Positions 1 through 8,334 of a stretch of DNA of 64,000 nt are shown in pieces (within the stretch, counting starts at the first letter, position 1; each line of letters opens with the position of its first letter). The notes below the pieces were generated by a model. The model did not search any database. It had not been told where the DNA came from and worked only from the letters and a program-made list of their open reading frames with translations. Position numbers and translations under genes: made by a program. Origin of the DNA: Amycolatopsis viridis (GTDB taxonomy: Bacteria > Actinomycetota > Actinomycetes > Mycobacteriales > Pseudonocardiaceae); the NCBI RefSeq assembly GCF_011758765.1, contig NZ_JAANOU010000001.1, forward strand, positions 3,100,001-3,164,000. The letters run 5' to 3'.

Positions 1-34
1 GCGAACCACGGGTGAACGGACACGATCAACTCCG

Positions 35-499
35 ATGTTTCGGATTCTCTTCTACCAGCCGGAAATCCCGCCCAACACGGGCAACGCGATCCGGCTCGCC
101 GCCAACACCGGCTGCCAGCTGCACCTCGTCGAACCGCTGGGGTTCGCGTTGGAGGACAAGCACCTGCGCCGGGCCGGACTGGACTACCACGACCTGGCCG
201 ACGTGCACGTGCACCCGGACCTGGACAGCGCGTGGCGGGCGCTGCTGCCGGCGAAGGTCTACGCGTTCAGCGCCGGCGCCACCCGGTGGTACACCGACGT
301 GGCCTACCAGCCGGGTGACGTGCTGCTGTTCGGACCGGAATCCACCGGCCTGCCGCCCGCCGTGCAGGACGCGCCCCAGGTCACCGACCGCGTGCGGGTG
401 CCGATGCGGCCGGGCGTGCGCTCGCTCAACCTCGCGAACACCGCGGCCATCGCGGTTTTCGAGGCGTGGCGCCAGCACGGGTTCACCGGCGGCCGCTAA
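35..499 (+). CDS. trmL: tRNA (cytidine(34)-2'-O)-methyltransferase
   Basis: A 154-residue SPOUT (SpoU/TrmH) methyltransferase, the usual length of TrmL/YibK. It is expected to use S-adenosylmethionine to 2'-O-methylate the wobble nucleotide of tRNA-Leu species in the cytoplasm. All three family motifs are visible: PPNTGNAIRLAANTG near residue 12, FGPESTGLPP near residue 97 and VPMRPGVRSLNLANTAA near residue 120, which together form the trefoil-knot SAM site. The ATG at 35 starts directly into the conserved FRILFYQPEIPPNTG region. Its stop overlaps the convergent DUF2267 gene by four bases. The family assignment is secure; the exact target tRNAs are inferred. Confidence 0.93.
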   Translation: MFRILFYQPEIPPNTGNAIRLAANTGCQLHLVEPLGFALEDKHLRRAGLDYHDLADVHVHPDLDSAWRALLPAKVYAFSAGATRWYTDVAYQPGDVLLFGPESTGLPPAVQDAPQVTDRVRVPMRPGVRSLNLANTAAIAVFEAWRQHGFTGGR

Positions 500-897
500 C
501 GGTGCTGGTCCACCGGGGCGGTGGAGAGCAGGTCGTTCCGGTAGTCGGCAGGCAGCTGCTGTTCGAGGTGGTCGAACTCGCCCTGGCTCACGCCGGCCTT
601 GAGCGCGGCGATCACCGCCCGGGCGTGCTCGCGGGCGCCGTCCTGCGTGCAGCCGTGACCTTCGGCGTCCATCACGCGGCGGTAGAACTCCTCGACGCCG
701 AACGAGGCGCCTTCGCCGGTCTCCGGCAGCGCTTCCCTGATCCCGGCGGGCAGCTGCCCGGCCAGGTCGCCCGGCTCACCGCCGGCCAGCCGCTGCCCCA
801 GCACGGTCAGTGTGGCCCGGGTGGCCGCCTCCGCGTGCCCGGCGTCGGCCAGCCCCGCGGTGCGGCGCACGGCCGCGATGATCTCGTGTTCCTTCAT
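496..897 (-). CDS. DUF2267 domain protein
   Basis: A 133-residue soluble, mostly helical protein matching the DUF2267 family (residues about 1-125: helical repeats rich in Leu/Ala with an acidic face). Members are widespread in actinobacteria and proteobacteria and often sit with stress genes; their biochemical role is unknown. The ATG at 897 gives the conserved MKEHEIIAAV-type N-terminus. The gene stands alone, ending four bases inside the convergent trmL stop and lying about 60 bp downstream of the VWA gene on the same strand. No promoter was identified with confidence. Confidence 0.75.
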   Translation of the reverse strand: MKEHEIIAAVRRTAGLADAGHAEAATRATLTVLGQRLAGGEPGDLAGQLPAGIREALPETGEGASFGVEEFYRRVMDAEGHGCTQDGAREHARAVIAALKAGVSQGEFDHLEQQLPADYRNDLLSTAPVDQHR

Positions 898-959
898 CAC
901 GCCTCCCTGTTCGGATCTCCCGGCAGGCGCATACCCGGCCGGGCCGGACACCACACCCG

Positions 960-1940
960 TCAGGGCAGCCGTTGACCCACGAACAGCGCCGTCCCGGCCG
1001 CGGCGACGAGGGCGAGCGTGCCGAGCAGCACCCACGGGCGGCTCGCGTCGGCCTCCTTCATCTCGTAGCCGATCTGCTCGCCGAGGTCGGCGTAGACCTG
1101 CTTGAGCTGCTCGGCCGAGCCGGCCTGGTAGAACTGCCCGTCGGACAGCCGCGCGACCTCCTGCAGCGAGCCGTCGTCGACGTCCACCGGCACCTCGCGG
1201 CCGTCGATCTCGACCGTGCCGTGGCTGGTGCCGAACGAGATCGTGGAGATCGGCACCTGCTCCTTGCGCGCCTCCTGCGCGGCGGTGAACGCCCCGCGCG
1301 GCGCGTACAGGTCGTCCGGCACGGTCTGCTTGCCGTCGCTCATCAGCACGACCCGCGCCGGCGGCGGCCCGTCCGCGCCGCCGACCACCGCGGAGAACCC
1401 CTGGATCGACTGGAGCGCCGCGTAGATACCCTCGCCGGTCGCCGTCGACTGGGCCAGCTTGAGGTTGTCGATCGCGGTGACCACGCTCTGCCGCTGCGTG
1501 GTCGGCGCGACCAGCACGGTGGCGGTGCCGGCGAACGACACCAGCCCCAGGTTGATGCCCGGCGTGAGGCCCTGCGCGAACTGGGTCGCCGCGTCCTGCG
1601 CCGCCTTGATCCGCGACGGCTTGACGTCGGTGGCCTCCATCGACAGCGACACGTCCATCACCAGCATCACGGTGGCCCGGTTGCGCGGCACCTTCTGCTC
1701 GGCGGTCGGGCCGGCCAGCCCCACGGTCAGCAGCAGCAGCGACAGCACGATCAACGCGGCCGGCACGTGCCGCGGCCAGCCCTGCGAGCGGGGCGCGATC
1801 CGGTCGAGCAGCTCCAGGTTGGCGAACCGCAGGGTGCGGCGCCGCCGGGCGCGCTGCGCCAGCACGTAGCCGACCGCCACCGCGGCGACCACGAACAGCA
1901 GCAGGAACCACCAGGGGGCGGCGAATCCGGAGACGCTCAT
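960..1940 (-). CDS. membrane-anchored VWA (BatA-like) protein
   Basis: A 326-residue protein with a hydrophobic segment at about residues 10-28, a second at 59-77, then a von Willebrand A domain whose metal site begins DVSLS (Asp96, Ser98, Ser100), and a final hydrophobic segment near the C-terminus. This is the BatA/VWA layout seen beside MoxR ATPases, where the VWA domain is thought to present substrates to, or be remodelled by, the AAA ring. The ATG at 1940 was chosen because it overlaps the DUF58 stop as ATGA. It is the third gene of MoxR-DUF58-VWA. Function beyond this association is inferred. Confidence 0.85.
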   Translation of the reverse strand: MSVSGFAAPWWFLLLFVVAAVAVGYVLAQRARRRRTLRFANLELLDRIAPRSQGWPRHVPAALIVLSLLLLTVGLAGPTAEQKVPRNRATVMLVMDVSLSMEATDVKPSRIKAAQDAATQFAQGLTPGINLGLVSFAGTATVLVAPTTQRQSVVTAIDNLKLAQSTATGEGIYAALQSIQGFSAVVGGADGPPPARVVLMSDGKQTVPDDLYAPRGAFTAAQEARKEQVPISTISFGTSHGTVEIDGREVPVDVDDGSLQEVARLSDGQFYQAGSAEQLKQVYADLGEQIGYEMKEADASRPWVLLGTLALVAAAGTALFVGQRLP

Positions 1941-2887
1941 GCCGCACCCCCGCTCCACCGCCGCTTGCGGGCCACCACGAAGCGCACCGTGTCGGCGATC
2001 CAGTCGGAATCCGTGCGCAGCACCAGGTGCGCGGCTCCCGCCTGCCGCAGCGCCCGCGCCACCTGCTCCCGGTGCGCCTGCGCGGCCGCCGCGAACTCAC
2101 GGCGCAGCAACGCCGAGGCCCGCACCTCACGCTGCTTGCCCGTCTCCGGGTCGGCCAGCACGATCGTGCCCACCTCGGGCAGGTCGACGTCACGCGGGTC
2201 GAGCACCTCGATGCCGATGAGGTCGTGCCGCGCGGACAGCGCACGCAGCGGCCGCTGCCACTCGGTGCCGCCGAGGAAGTCCGACACCACCACGACCAGC
2301 CCGCGGCGGCGCGGCGGCCGGCGCAGCTGCTCGATCATGGCGGCGAGATCACCGCGGGTACCCTCGGGCGCGCGCGGCGTCTCGGCGATCCGGCGCAGCA
2401 GGTTGCGCGCGTGGGCACGGCCGCCGCGGGCCGGGATCCGCTCGGTCCGCTCGCCGTTGGCGAACACCGCGCCGAGCCGGTTGCCCCCACCGCCGGTCAG
2501 GTGCGCGATCGCGGCGACCGCGCACACCACCAGGTCCCGCTTCTCCGACAGCGCGGTGCCGAAGTCCAGGCTCGCCGACAGGTCCGCGGCCACCCAGGTT
2601 TCCAGCTCGCGGTCGGCGACCGTTTCCCGGATGTGCGGCTCGGTGGTGCGGGCGGTGACCGCCCAGTCCATCCGGCGCACGTCGTCACCCGGCTGGTAGG
2701 GCCGCGCCTCCCCCGGCTCCGACCCGGGGCCGGGCACCAGGCCGAGGTGGTTGCCCTGCAGCAGGCCGTCCAGGCGGCGGCGCACCTCGAGTTCGAGCAT
2801 GCGCAGGCCGGCGTCCAGCCGTTCCCCGCGGAGCACGGGCGGCGCCCACGCGGGCCGGCCGTCGCCGGTGTTGGCAGACCTGGCCAC
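1937..2887 (-). CDS. DUF58 domain protein (MoxR partner)
   Basis: A 316-residue DUF58 protein. The diagnostic segment RRMDWAVTARTTEPHIRE lies around residue 70, followed by a VWA-like Rossmann core (WVAADLSASLDFG). DUF58 proteins co-occur with MoxR ATPases and VWA proteins and are believed to act together in maturation or assembly of protein complexes, but no reaction is known. Its stop overlaps the VWA start (ATGA), and its start abuts the MoxR stop at 2887, so the three are translationally coupled. No transmembrane segment is seen, so it is probably cytoplasmic. Confidence 0.88.
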   Translation of the reverse strand: MARSANTGDGRPAWAPPVLRGERLDAGLRMLELEVRRRLDGLLQGNHLGLVPGPGSEPGEARPYQPGDDVRRMDWAVTARTTEPHIRETVADRELETWVAADLSASLDFGTALSEKRDLVVCAVAAIAHLTGGGGNRLGAVFANGERTERIPARGGRAHARNLLRRIAETPRAPEGTRGDLAAMIEQLRRPPRRRGLVVVVSDFLGGTEWQRPLRALSARHDLIGIEVLDPRDVDLPEVGTIVLADPETGKQREVRASALLRREFAAAAQAHREQVARALRQAGAAHLVLRTDSDWIADTVRFVVARKRRWSGGAA

Positions 2888-3948
2888 TACCGCCCCGGGA
2901 TTCCGCTCGGCACCGGCTGGCCCTCCGGGCGGGCGGAGACCTGCGGCAGCGGCACGGTCTGCAGCACCCGGGTGATGATGTGGTCCAGCGGCACCGCGTC
3001 GGCGAGCGCGTCGTAGGACAGCACGAGCCGGTGCCGCAGCACGTCCGGCACGACGTCCACCACGTCCTGCGGCAGCACGTAATCGCGGCCGCGGACCAGC
3101 GCGAGCGCGCGGGCGGCGGCGATGATGCCCAGGCTGGCGCGCGGGGAGGCACCGTAGGACACCCAGCCGGCGACGTCGGTGAGGCCGTGCTCGGCCGGGG
3201 TGCGGGTGGCCAGCACCAGGCGCACGACGTAGTCGACGAGCGAGTGGTGCACGAACACCTTCGACGCGACCTCCTGCAGCCGCACCAGCTCGCCCGGGCT
3301 GAGCACCTCGTGCGGCTCCGGGGGCGTCACGCCCATCCGGTAGATGATCTCGCGCTCCTCCTCGGCGGAGGGGTAGTCCACGATGATCTTGAACAGGAAC
3401 CGGTCGCGCTGCGCCTCGGGCAGCGGGTAGACGCCCTCGTTCTCGATCGGGTTCTGGGTGGCCAGCACGAGGAACGGGTCGGGCATCGGGAAGGTCTTGC
3501 CGCCGATGGACACGTGCCGCTCGGCCATCACCTCGAGCATCGCCGACTGCACCTTGGCCGGCGCCCGGTTGATCTCGTCGGCCAGCACGAAGTTCGCGAC
3601 CACCGGGCCGAGCTCGACGTCGAACTTCTCGCTGCCCTGCCGGTAGATGCGGGTGCCGAGGATGTCGGCGGGCACCAGGTCGGGGGTGAACTGCACGCGC
3701 GAGAACGAGCCGCCGACCACCCGGGCGAGGGTCTCCACCGCCAGCGTCTTGGCCACCCCGGGAACGCCCTCCAGGAGCAGGTGGCCCTTCGCGAGCAGGC
3801 CCACCAGGAGGCGCTCGACGAGCCGGTCCTGCCCGACGATCACCCGCTTCACCTCGAACACGGTGCGCTCCAGCAGCTGTGCGTCCCGCGCGGGGGTTGC
3901 CTGCTGCTGTTGCCCGTTCGCGCCCTCCGGGTAGCGGGGCTCGGTCAC
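2887..3948 (-). CDS. MoxR family AAA+ ATPase
   Basis: A 353-residue MoxR ATPase. Walker A is GVPGVAKT, Walker B is VLADEINRAP, and the MoxR sensor segment LATQNPIENEGVYPLPEA follows; an AAA lid domain fills the C-terminal third. MoxR proteins are cytoplasmic chaperone-like ATPases that work with VWA proteins, here supplied by the two downstream genes. I prefer the GTG at 3948 because GAGGAGGG lies just upstream of it; in-frame starts at 3966 (GTG with a weaker site) or 4038 would add 6 or 30 residues of low-complexity sequence. The 120 bp to the next gene should carry the operon promoter, not identified. Confidence 0.9.
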   Translation of the reverse strand: MTEPRYPEGANGQQQQATPARDAQLLERTVFEVKRVIVGQDRLVERLLVGLLAKGHLLLEGVPGVAKTLAVETLARVVGGSFSRVQFTPDLVPADILGTRIYRQGSEKFDVELGPVVANFVLADEINRAPAKVQSAMLEVMAERHVSIGGKTFPMPDPFLVLATQNPIENEGVYPLPEAQRDRFLFKIIVDYPSAEEEREIIYRMGVTPPEPHEVLSPGELVRLQEVASKVFVHHSLVDYVVRLVLATRTPAEHGLTDVAGWVSYGASPRASLGIIAAARALALVRGRDYVLPQDVVDVVPDVLRHRLVLSYDALADAVPLDHIITRVLQTVPLPQVSARPEGQPVPSGIPGR

Positions 3949-4077
3949 GGTTCCCTCCTCGCTCACGTTCACCTCTCGCGCTGCGACCGTACTAGCCGGC
4001 CGGGCACGGAGAGTCGCCACGGTAGTCAACGCGCTCACCGGTGTGACGGCTGTGAGCTGCGTCGCCGCGGTCCGGCG

Positions 4078-4620
4078 TCAGGTCAGGCGATCCAGGTCCC
4101 CGGGCGTGTCGACGTCCGCGCTCTCCCCGGGGATCGCCGGCACGTCGGCGATCGTCAGCCCCGCGAGCACCCGGCGCAGGGCGGCCCCGTGCGGCTGGGC
4201 GGGCAGCGCGGCGCGCAGGCTCGCGCTGCGCCACACCCCGATGAGCCACTGGCGGTGACCGGACTCGGTGAGCACCGCGCCGTCGGCCTGCCCGACAGCC
4301 GCCGCGAGGCGGTCCACGGTGGACGCGGTGATCCCGGCCAGGTCCCCGGCCAGCACGGCGACCCGTGGCGATCCCACATGCCGCAGGCCCGCCGCGAGCG
4401 CCGCGACCGGGCCACCGCCGGGCGGTTCCTCGCGCGTCCAGAGCACCCCGGACGTCCCGGCCCGTTCCGGTCCGACGACGACGACCGGGTCGGCACCGGC
4501 CACCGCCGCGAGCACGCGGTGCAGCAACGGCGTCCCGCCCACGACCAGCATGGCCTTGTCCACACCGGACATCCGGCTGGCGGCGCCACCCGCGAGCACC
4601 ACGGCGGCCAGTTCACGCAC
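4078..4620 (-). CDS. mobA: molybdenum cofactor guanylyltransferase-like NTP transferase
   Basis: A 180-residue nucleotidyltransferase of the MobA type. The N-terminal LAGGAASRMSGVDKA is the nucleotide-binding signature (GG-x3-RM-x2-DK), and PPGGGPVAALAAGL matches the second conserved block. MobA attaches GMP to molybdopterin. The closely related MocA (CMP) and other small NTP transferases share the same motifs, and no other moco gene is nearby, so the substrate is less certain than the fold. The ATG at 4620 is the only start that retains the whole signature. It lies nine bases from the stop of the LLM oxidoreductase gene and reads the same way. Confidence 0.75.
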   Translation of the reverse strand: MRELAAVVLAGGAASRMSGVDKAMLVVGGTPLLHRVLAAVAGADPVVVVGPERAGTSGVLWTREEPPGGGPVAALAAGLRHVGSPRVAVLAGDLAGITASTVDRLAAAVGQADGAVLTESGHRQWLIGVWRSASLRAALPAQPHGAALRRVLAGLTIADVPAIPGESADVDTPGDLDRLT

Positions 4621-4629
4621 CCCGCCAGG

Positions 4630-5583
4630 CTATCCCCGGCTCACCGGGAGCACCGCGGCCAGGGAGCCGAGTGCGGCCGGCGGGTCCGGCGCGACCGGGA
4701 TCAGCACCACCGACGTGGCTCCCGCCGCGCCGAGAGCGCCGATCCGCCGCCGCAGCGCCGGCGCGGGTCCGGCCAGCGTGAGGGCGTCGACCCACTCCGG
4801 CCGCAGCGCGCCAGCGACGGTCCCGGATGCGCGTCCGGCCAGGGCACGCAGTTCGGCGGCGAAGGGCAGCGACTCGACGTGCGCCGACAACGCCGGATCC
4901 GCGACCCCGTCCAGCCGCGGCCGGACCAGCGCCCGCGCGGTGTCGGCGTCGTCGTGCACCGCGGCGTGCTCGAAGGCCACCACCCGGGCGTCCGCGGGCA
5001 GGAATCGCCGCGCCGCGGCGACGTACGCCGCGGGGGCCGGTTCGGCGAGGATCACCCCGTCCAGTTCCGCACCCGCCACCGCCAGCGATTTCGGGCCGCG
5101 CACCCCGGCCAGCACCGGCGGCACGACGTCCGGCGGTGATTCCAGGGCGACCCCGTCGAGGCGGACGTACCGGCCTGCCACCCGCACGCGTTCCCCGCGC
5201 AGCAGTGCGGTCAGCGCCCGGGCGTACTCCGTGAACAGGGTCAGCGGGCTCGCCGGCCACGCCCCGGCCTGCCGCATCCAGTCCGGCATCCCGTGCCCGA
5301 TCCCGGCGACGACGCGCCCGGGGTGGAGGCGGGCCAGCGTCGCGAACTCCATCGCCGTGAACGCGACGGAACGGGCGCCCGCGGGGAGGATCCCGATCCC
5401 GACCCGGATCCGCCCGGTCACGGCGAGCACCGTCGCGGCCTGCGCGATCCCACCGTGGAACCCGAGATCCTCCACCACCCACAGCTCGCCGAACCCGAGT
5501 TCCTCGGCGCGCCGGGCGAACGGCACGATCTCCGCCGCGGGCAGATCGCGCGGCAGCACCACGCCGATGTCCACGGCCGTCAT
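4630..5583 (-). CDS. LLM-class flavin/F420-dependent oxidoreductase
   Basis: A 317-residue luciferase-like TIM-barrel oxidoreductase. It opens with the typical MTAVDIGVVLPRD strand, followed by FARRAEELGFGELWVVED and a VGIGILPAGARS segment that normally lines the FMN or F420 pocket. Actinobacterial members commonly use F420 or FMNH2; the substrate cannot be read from sequence. The ATG at 5583 overlaps the stop of the upstream DinB-like gene (ATGA), so the two are co-translated, which suggests the thiol-dependent-type partner and this reductase act on related substrates. Shorter than methylene-H4MPT reductase-like members only by tail length. Confidence 0.82.
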   Translation of the reverse strand: MTAVDIGVVLPRDLPAAEIVPFARRAEELGFGELWVVEDLGFHGGIAQAATVLAVTGRIRVGIGILPAGARSVAFTAMEFATLARLHPGRVVAGIGHGMPDWMRQAGAWPASPLTLFTEYARALTALLRGERVRVAGRYVRLDGVALESPPDVVPPVLAGVRGPKSLAVAGAELDGVILAEPAPAAYVAAARRFLPADARVVAFEHAAVHDDADTARALVRPRLDGVADPALSAHVESLPFAAELRALAGRASGTVAGALRPEWVDALTLAGPAPALRRRIGALGAAGATSVVLIPVAPDPPAALGSLAAVLPVSRG

Positions 5584-6248
5584 CCGAGGACGACCGGCAG
5601 CCGCCCGGCCAGCGGCCCGGCCAGCGGCCCGAGTGCGGCCCGCTCGGCGTCCCCCGGGGCACGTCGCCCGGTGCCGATCCGCAGCGCGTCGGCGTCCGGC
5701 CACGCGGCGGGGAACGCGAACCCGGCGATCCTCTCCAGCATCTCCCGCGACCGGGCGAGCCCGTCCGCCGGCGGTCCGGGTACGTGCGGCAGGTGCGCGA
5801 CGAGGTCGAGGTGGTGCAGCGTCCACTCCAGGACGTAGGCGGACAAGTAGTCGCCGGTGGTCAGGACGAAGCCGCGGGTCCGTACCGGCTGGGCGGGATC
5901 GGCCAGCGCCGCGGCGCGGCCCGCGGCGGACCCGACGTCCTCGAGGTGGAACTTCAGCAGCGCTGGCTCCTGGTACGCAGCCGCCAGCCGGACGGTCAGC
6001 GCGTCGAGCGGATCCTCCCCGGTGGGCAGGGTGGCGGTCACCTCCCAGTAGGTCACCTGGTCGCGGGACGGTTCCTCCTCGACGGGCGTGGCGAGCGTGA
6101 TGAGGACGTCCTGGGCGTCGATGACCAGATGGCACACCAGGTCCCGGACGAGCCACCGGGCGCAGCCGGACGGGCGGGCGAAGTCGTCGTCCGCGAGCCC
6201 GGCGACCGCGGCCCGCAACGCCGGCCACGAGCGCGAGAAGTGATCCAC
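5580..6248 (-). CDS. DinB-like maleylpyruvate isomerase N-terminal family protein
   Basis: A 222-residue protein of the mycothiol-dependent maleylpyruvate isomerase N-terminal/DinB-like family (also annotated TIGR03083). The four-helix-bundle pattern is visible with conserved metal-ligand histidines in LVCHLVIDAQD (first helix pair) and in YVLEWTLHHLDLVAHL. These proteins usually bind a divalent metal with three histidines and may use mycothiol, the actinobacterial thiol. The substrate is unknown. It is the first gene of a two-gene unit with the LLM oxidoreductase (ATGA overlap). The ATG at 6248 begins a good MDHFSRSWPALRAAV helix. Confidence 0.75.
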   Translation of the reverse strand: MDHFSRSWPALRAAVAGLADDDFARPSGCARWLVRDLVCHLVIDAQDVLITLATPVEEEPSRDQVTYWEVTATLPTGEDPLDALTVRLAAAYQEPALLKFHLEDVGSAAGRAAALADPAQPVRTRGFVLTTGDYLSAYVLEWTLHHLDLVAHLPHVPGPPADGLARSREMLERIAGFAFPAAWPDADALRIGTGRRAPGDAERAALGPLAGPLAGRLPVVLG

Positions 6249-6329
6249 GGCGGCACGCTACCGCACCGGCGCCCGGCCCGAACCGGACTGCACGGCGCCC
6301 GCAGGGCCGGGCGGCACCGCACGGCTGCG

Positions 6330-7007
6330 TCAGCCGCCCGGCGCCGCACCCGGCCCGCCGGGCGCGTTGTCGAAGAACCCGATCGCGGCCTCCTTGAACG
6401 CGCGGCTGGACACGGCGTTGAAGTGGGTGCGCCGCCCCAGGGACACGAACGGCGCGCCGAGCCGGGCGGCGAACTCCGGCGCGTCCGCGGCGATCTCGTC
6501 CTGCTCACCGGCGGCGAACAGCACCGGAACGGGTGGCGGGCCGTCCAGCCGGTGACCGGCCATCCCGTCGATGCACGCCTGCAGGTCGCCGCCGGAGAGG
6601 GCCTCGGCCACCCGCCGCATGGACGACGCCCCGGCGGGCTGCCCGCCGGCACCGCCGAGAACGAGCCGGCCGATCCGGCCGGGCGCGAGCCGCGCCACCG
6701 TCCAGCCCACCAGCGCGCCCATCGAGTAGCCGACCGCATCCACTGTGGACAGCCCCGTCTCGTCGAGCACCGCGAGGACGTCCCGCGCCAGGATCTCCGG
6801 CGAGTACCCGGACGGCGGCCGGTCACTGCGCCCGTGACCACGCAGGTCGACCAGCACGTGACCGCGGCCGGCCAGGGCGCGCACCCAGCCGGTGCGCACC
6901 CAGGTGCTCTCGCTGTCCGAGGCGAACCCGTGGATCAGCAGCACCGGCCGTGGTCCGGCGGCGACGTCGTAGGAGATCTTCACCCCGTCGTCGGCGGTGG
7001 CGAACAC
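6330..7007 (-). CDS. alpha/beta hydrolase, probable partner of the lipoyl protein
   Basis: A 225-residue alpha/beta-hydrolase. The oxyanion segment LLIHGFASDS, the nucleophile elbow GYSMGA, the acid in GEQDE and a histidine in THFNAVSS form a recognisable catalytic triad. It starts three bases after the stop of the lipoyl-domain gene, so it is translationally coupled to it. In a known group of acetoin dehydrogenase E2-like proteins (AcoC type, PRK14875 from memory) a lipoyl domain is fused to exactly such a hydrolase; here the two halves are separate genes. A simple thioesterase or unrelated hydrolase remains possible. Confidence 0.8.
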   Translation of the reverse strand: MFATADDGVKISYDVAAGPRPVLLIHGFASDSESTWVRTGWVRALAGRGHVLVDLRGHGRSDRPPSGYSPEILARDVLAVLDETGLSTVDAVGYSMGALVGWTVARLAPGRIGRLVLGGAGGQPAGASSMRRVAEALSGGDLQACIDGMAGHRLDGPPPVPVLFAAGEQDEIAADAPEFAARLGAPFVSLGRRTHFNAVSSRAFKEAAIGFFDNAPGGPGAAPGG

Positions 7008-7010
7008 GGT

Positions 7011-7334
7011 CTAGTCCTCCGGCAGGCTCAGGCGGACCCGCCGCTGCGGTTTCCGCTCCTGGGGCACGGTGCCGACGATCCCCGCCCGGTCGTCGTCGAC
7101 GGTGAAGGTGACCAGCGGCTCGCCCACCGCCAGCTCCTCGTCCGCACCGACGTGCAGGCGCGCGACCCGGCCGGACTGCGGTGAGGGGATCTCCACCGCG
7201 GACTTGGTGGTCTCCAGCTCGACCAGCGGTGCGTTGCGCTCCACCCAGTCGCCCTCGGCGACCAGCCATTCCAGCACGCGGGCGCTGATCAGGCCCTCGC
7301 CGAGATCGGGCAGCGGGAAGGTCACTTCAGCCAC
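7011..7334 (-). CDS. single lipoyl-domain protein (truncated E2)
   Basis: A 107-residue protein consisting of one lipoyl domain: FPLPDLGEGLISARVLEW at the start, then the swinging-arm lysine in ELETTKSAVEIPSP. A short basic tail (PQERKPQRRVRL) follows. It has no E3-binding domain and no catalytic acyltransferase domain, so it cannot be a normal E2. Its GTG start at 7334 overlaps the E1beta stop by eight bases (GTGGCTGA), and its stop is three bases before the hydrolase start. It should carry the lipoamide reduced or acylated by the E1 pair; who completes the transfer is an open question. Confidence 0.88.
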   Translation of the reverse strand: MAEVTFPLPDLGEGLISARVLEWLVAEGDWVERNAPLVELETTKSAVEIPSPQSGRVARLHVGADEELAVGEPLVTFTVDDDRAGIVGTVPQERKPQRRVRLSLPED

Positions 7335-8334
7335 GGCGGTACTCCAAAGTGGTCTGGACGGCGGCCAGGATGCGGTCCGGGGTGGGCAGGTACTCGTCCT
7401 CCAGCGCACCGGACGGGTAGGGCACGTCGAACCCGGTGACGCGCTGCACCGGGGCGCGCAGGTCGGCGAAGCAGCGCTCGGTGACGAGCGCGGCCACCTC
7501 GGCACCGAGCCCGGCGGTCAGCGGCGCCTCGTGCACCACCACCGCGCGGCGGGTGCGCGCGACCGAGGCGGCCAGGCCGTCGGCGTCGATCGGCTTGAGC
7601 CAGCGCAGGTCGAGCACCTCGAGTTCGACGCCGTCCTCCGCGGCGAGCTCGGCGACCTGCAGGCAGCGGGCGACCATCGCACCCCACGCGATGAGCGTGG
7701 CGTGCCGGCCGGGGCGCGCGATCCGGCTGGTGCCTGCCGGCGGCATGGTCACCTCGGCGGTGGGGTCGAACGACTCGCGGTGCCAGTACCGGGCCTTCGG
7801 TTCGAGGAAGATCACCGGGTCCGGATCGGCGATCGCCTGCCGCAGCAGGTGGTACCCCTCGCTCGCGCCGGCGGGCGACACCACCTTCAGCCCGGGCACG
7901 TGCGCGAACAGCGCCTCCAGGCTCTCGCCGTGGTGCTCCGGCGCGCGGATGCCGCCGAAGCTGGGCAGGCGCAGGGTGATCGGCATGTTCAGCACACCGC
8001 GGCTGCGGTAGTGCATGCGCGCGACCTGGTTGACGATCTGGTCGATCGCCGGATAGCTGAAGCCGTCGAACTGGATCTCCGGTACCGGCCGCCAGCCGTG
8101 CATCGCGAGCCCGACGGCCATGCCCATGATCGCGGACTCGGCCAGCGGGGTGTCGAACACCCGGTGCTCGCCGAACTTGTCCTGCAGCCCGTCGGTCACC
8201 CGGAACACCCCGCCGAGCGTGCCCACGTCCTGGCCGAACACCAGCACCCGGTCGTCGTCCTCACAGGCGTGCCGCAGGGCGAGGTTGAGGGCCTGCTGCA
8301 GGGACAGCTCGGCCGGCGCGGACAGCTCAGACAT
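7327..8334 (-). CDS. 2-oxoacid dehydrogenase E1 component, beta subunit
   Basis: A 335-residue E1 beta subunit of the PDH/branched-chain/acetoin dehydrogenase type. It has the transketolase pyrimidine-binding region (VFGQDVGTLGGVFRVTDGL, TPLAESAIMGMAVGLAMHG) and the C-terminal transketolase domain (VLDLRWLKPIDADGLAASV, VVVHEAPLTAGLGAEVAAL). With the alpha subunit it binds thiamine diphosphate and decarboxylates or cleaves the substrate, passing the acyl group to lipoamide. It starts inside the alpha-subunit stop (ATGTCTGA, 8-base overlap). The conserved Tyr-Pro-Asp metal loop of this family reads SYPAIDQIVNQ here. Confidence 0.9.
   Translation of the reverse strand: MSELSAPAELSLQQALNLALRHACEDDDRVLVFGQDVGTLGGVFRVTDGLQDKFGEHRVFDTPLAESAIMGMAVGLAMHGWRPVPEIQFDGFSYPAIDQIVNQVARMHYRSRGVLNMPITLRLPSFGGIRAPEHHGESLEALFAHVPGLKVVSPAGASEGYHLLRQAIADPDPVIFLEPKARYWHRESFDPTAEVTMPPAGTSRIARPGRHATLIAWGAMVARCLQVAELAAEDGVELEVLDLRWLKPIDADGLAASVARTRRAVVVHEAPLTAGLGAEVAALVTERCFADLRAPVQRVTGFDVPYPSGALEDEYLPTPDRILAAVQTTLEYRRG

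Noticed and set aside
12-602. Frame beginning at 12 running through trmL
   Set aside because: Ser/Arg/Thr-rich shadow of trmL in another frame; the frame starting at 35 carries all SPOUT motifs.
2980-5139. Very long open frame on the plus strand opposite the MoxR and MobA genes, and many similar ones across the window
   Set aside because: In DNA this GC-rich, antisense frames stay open by base composition. Their proteins are Arg/Pro/Ala/His-rich without domains, while the opposite frames contain clear families.
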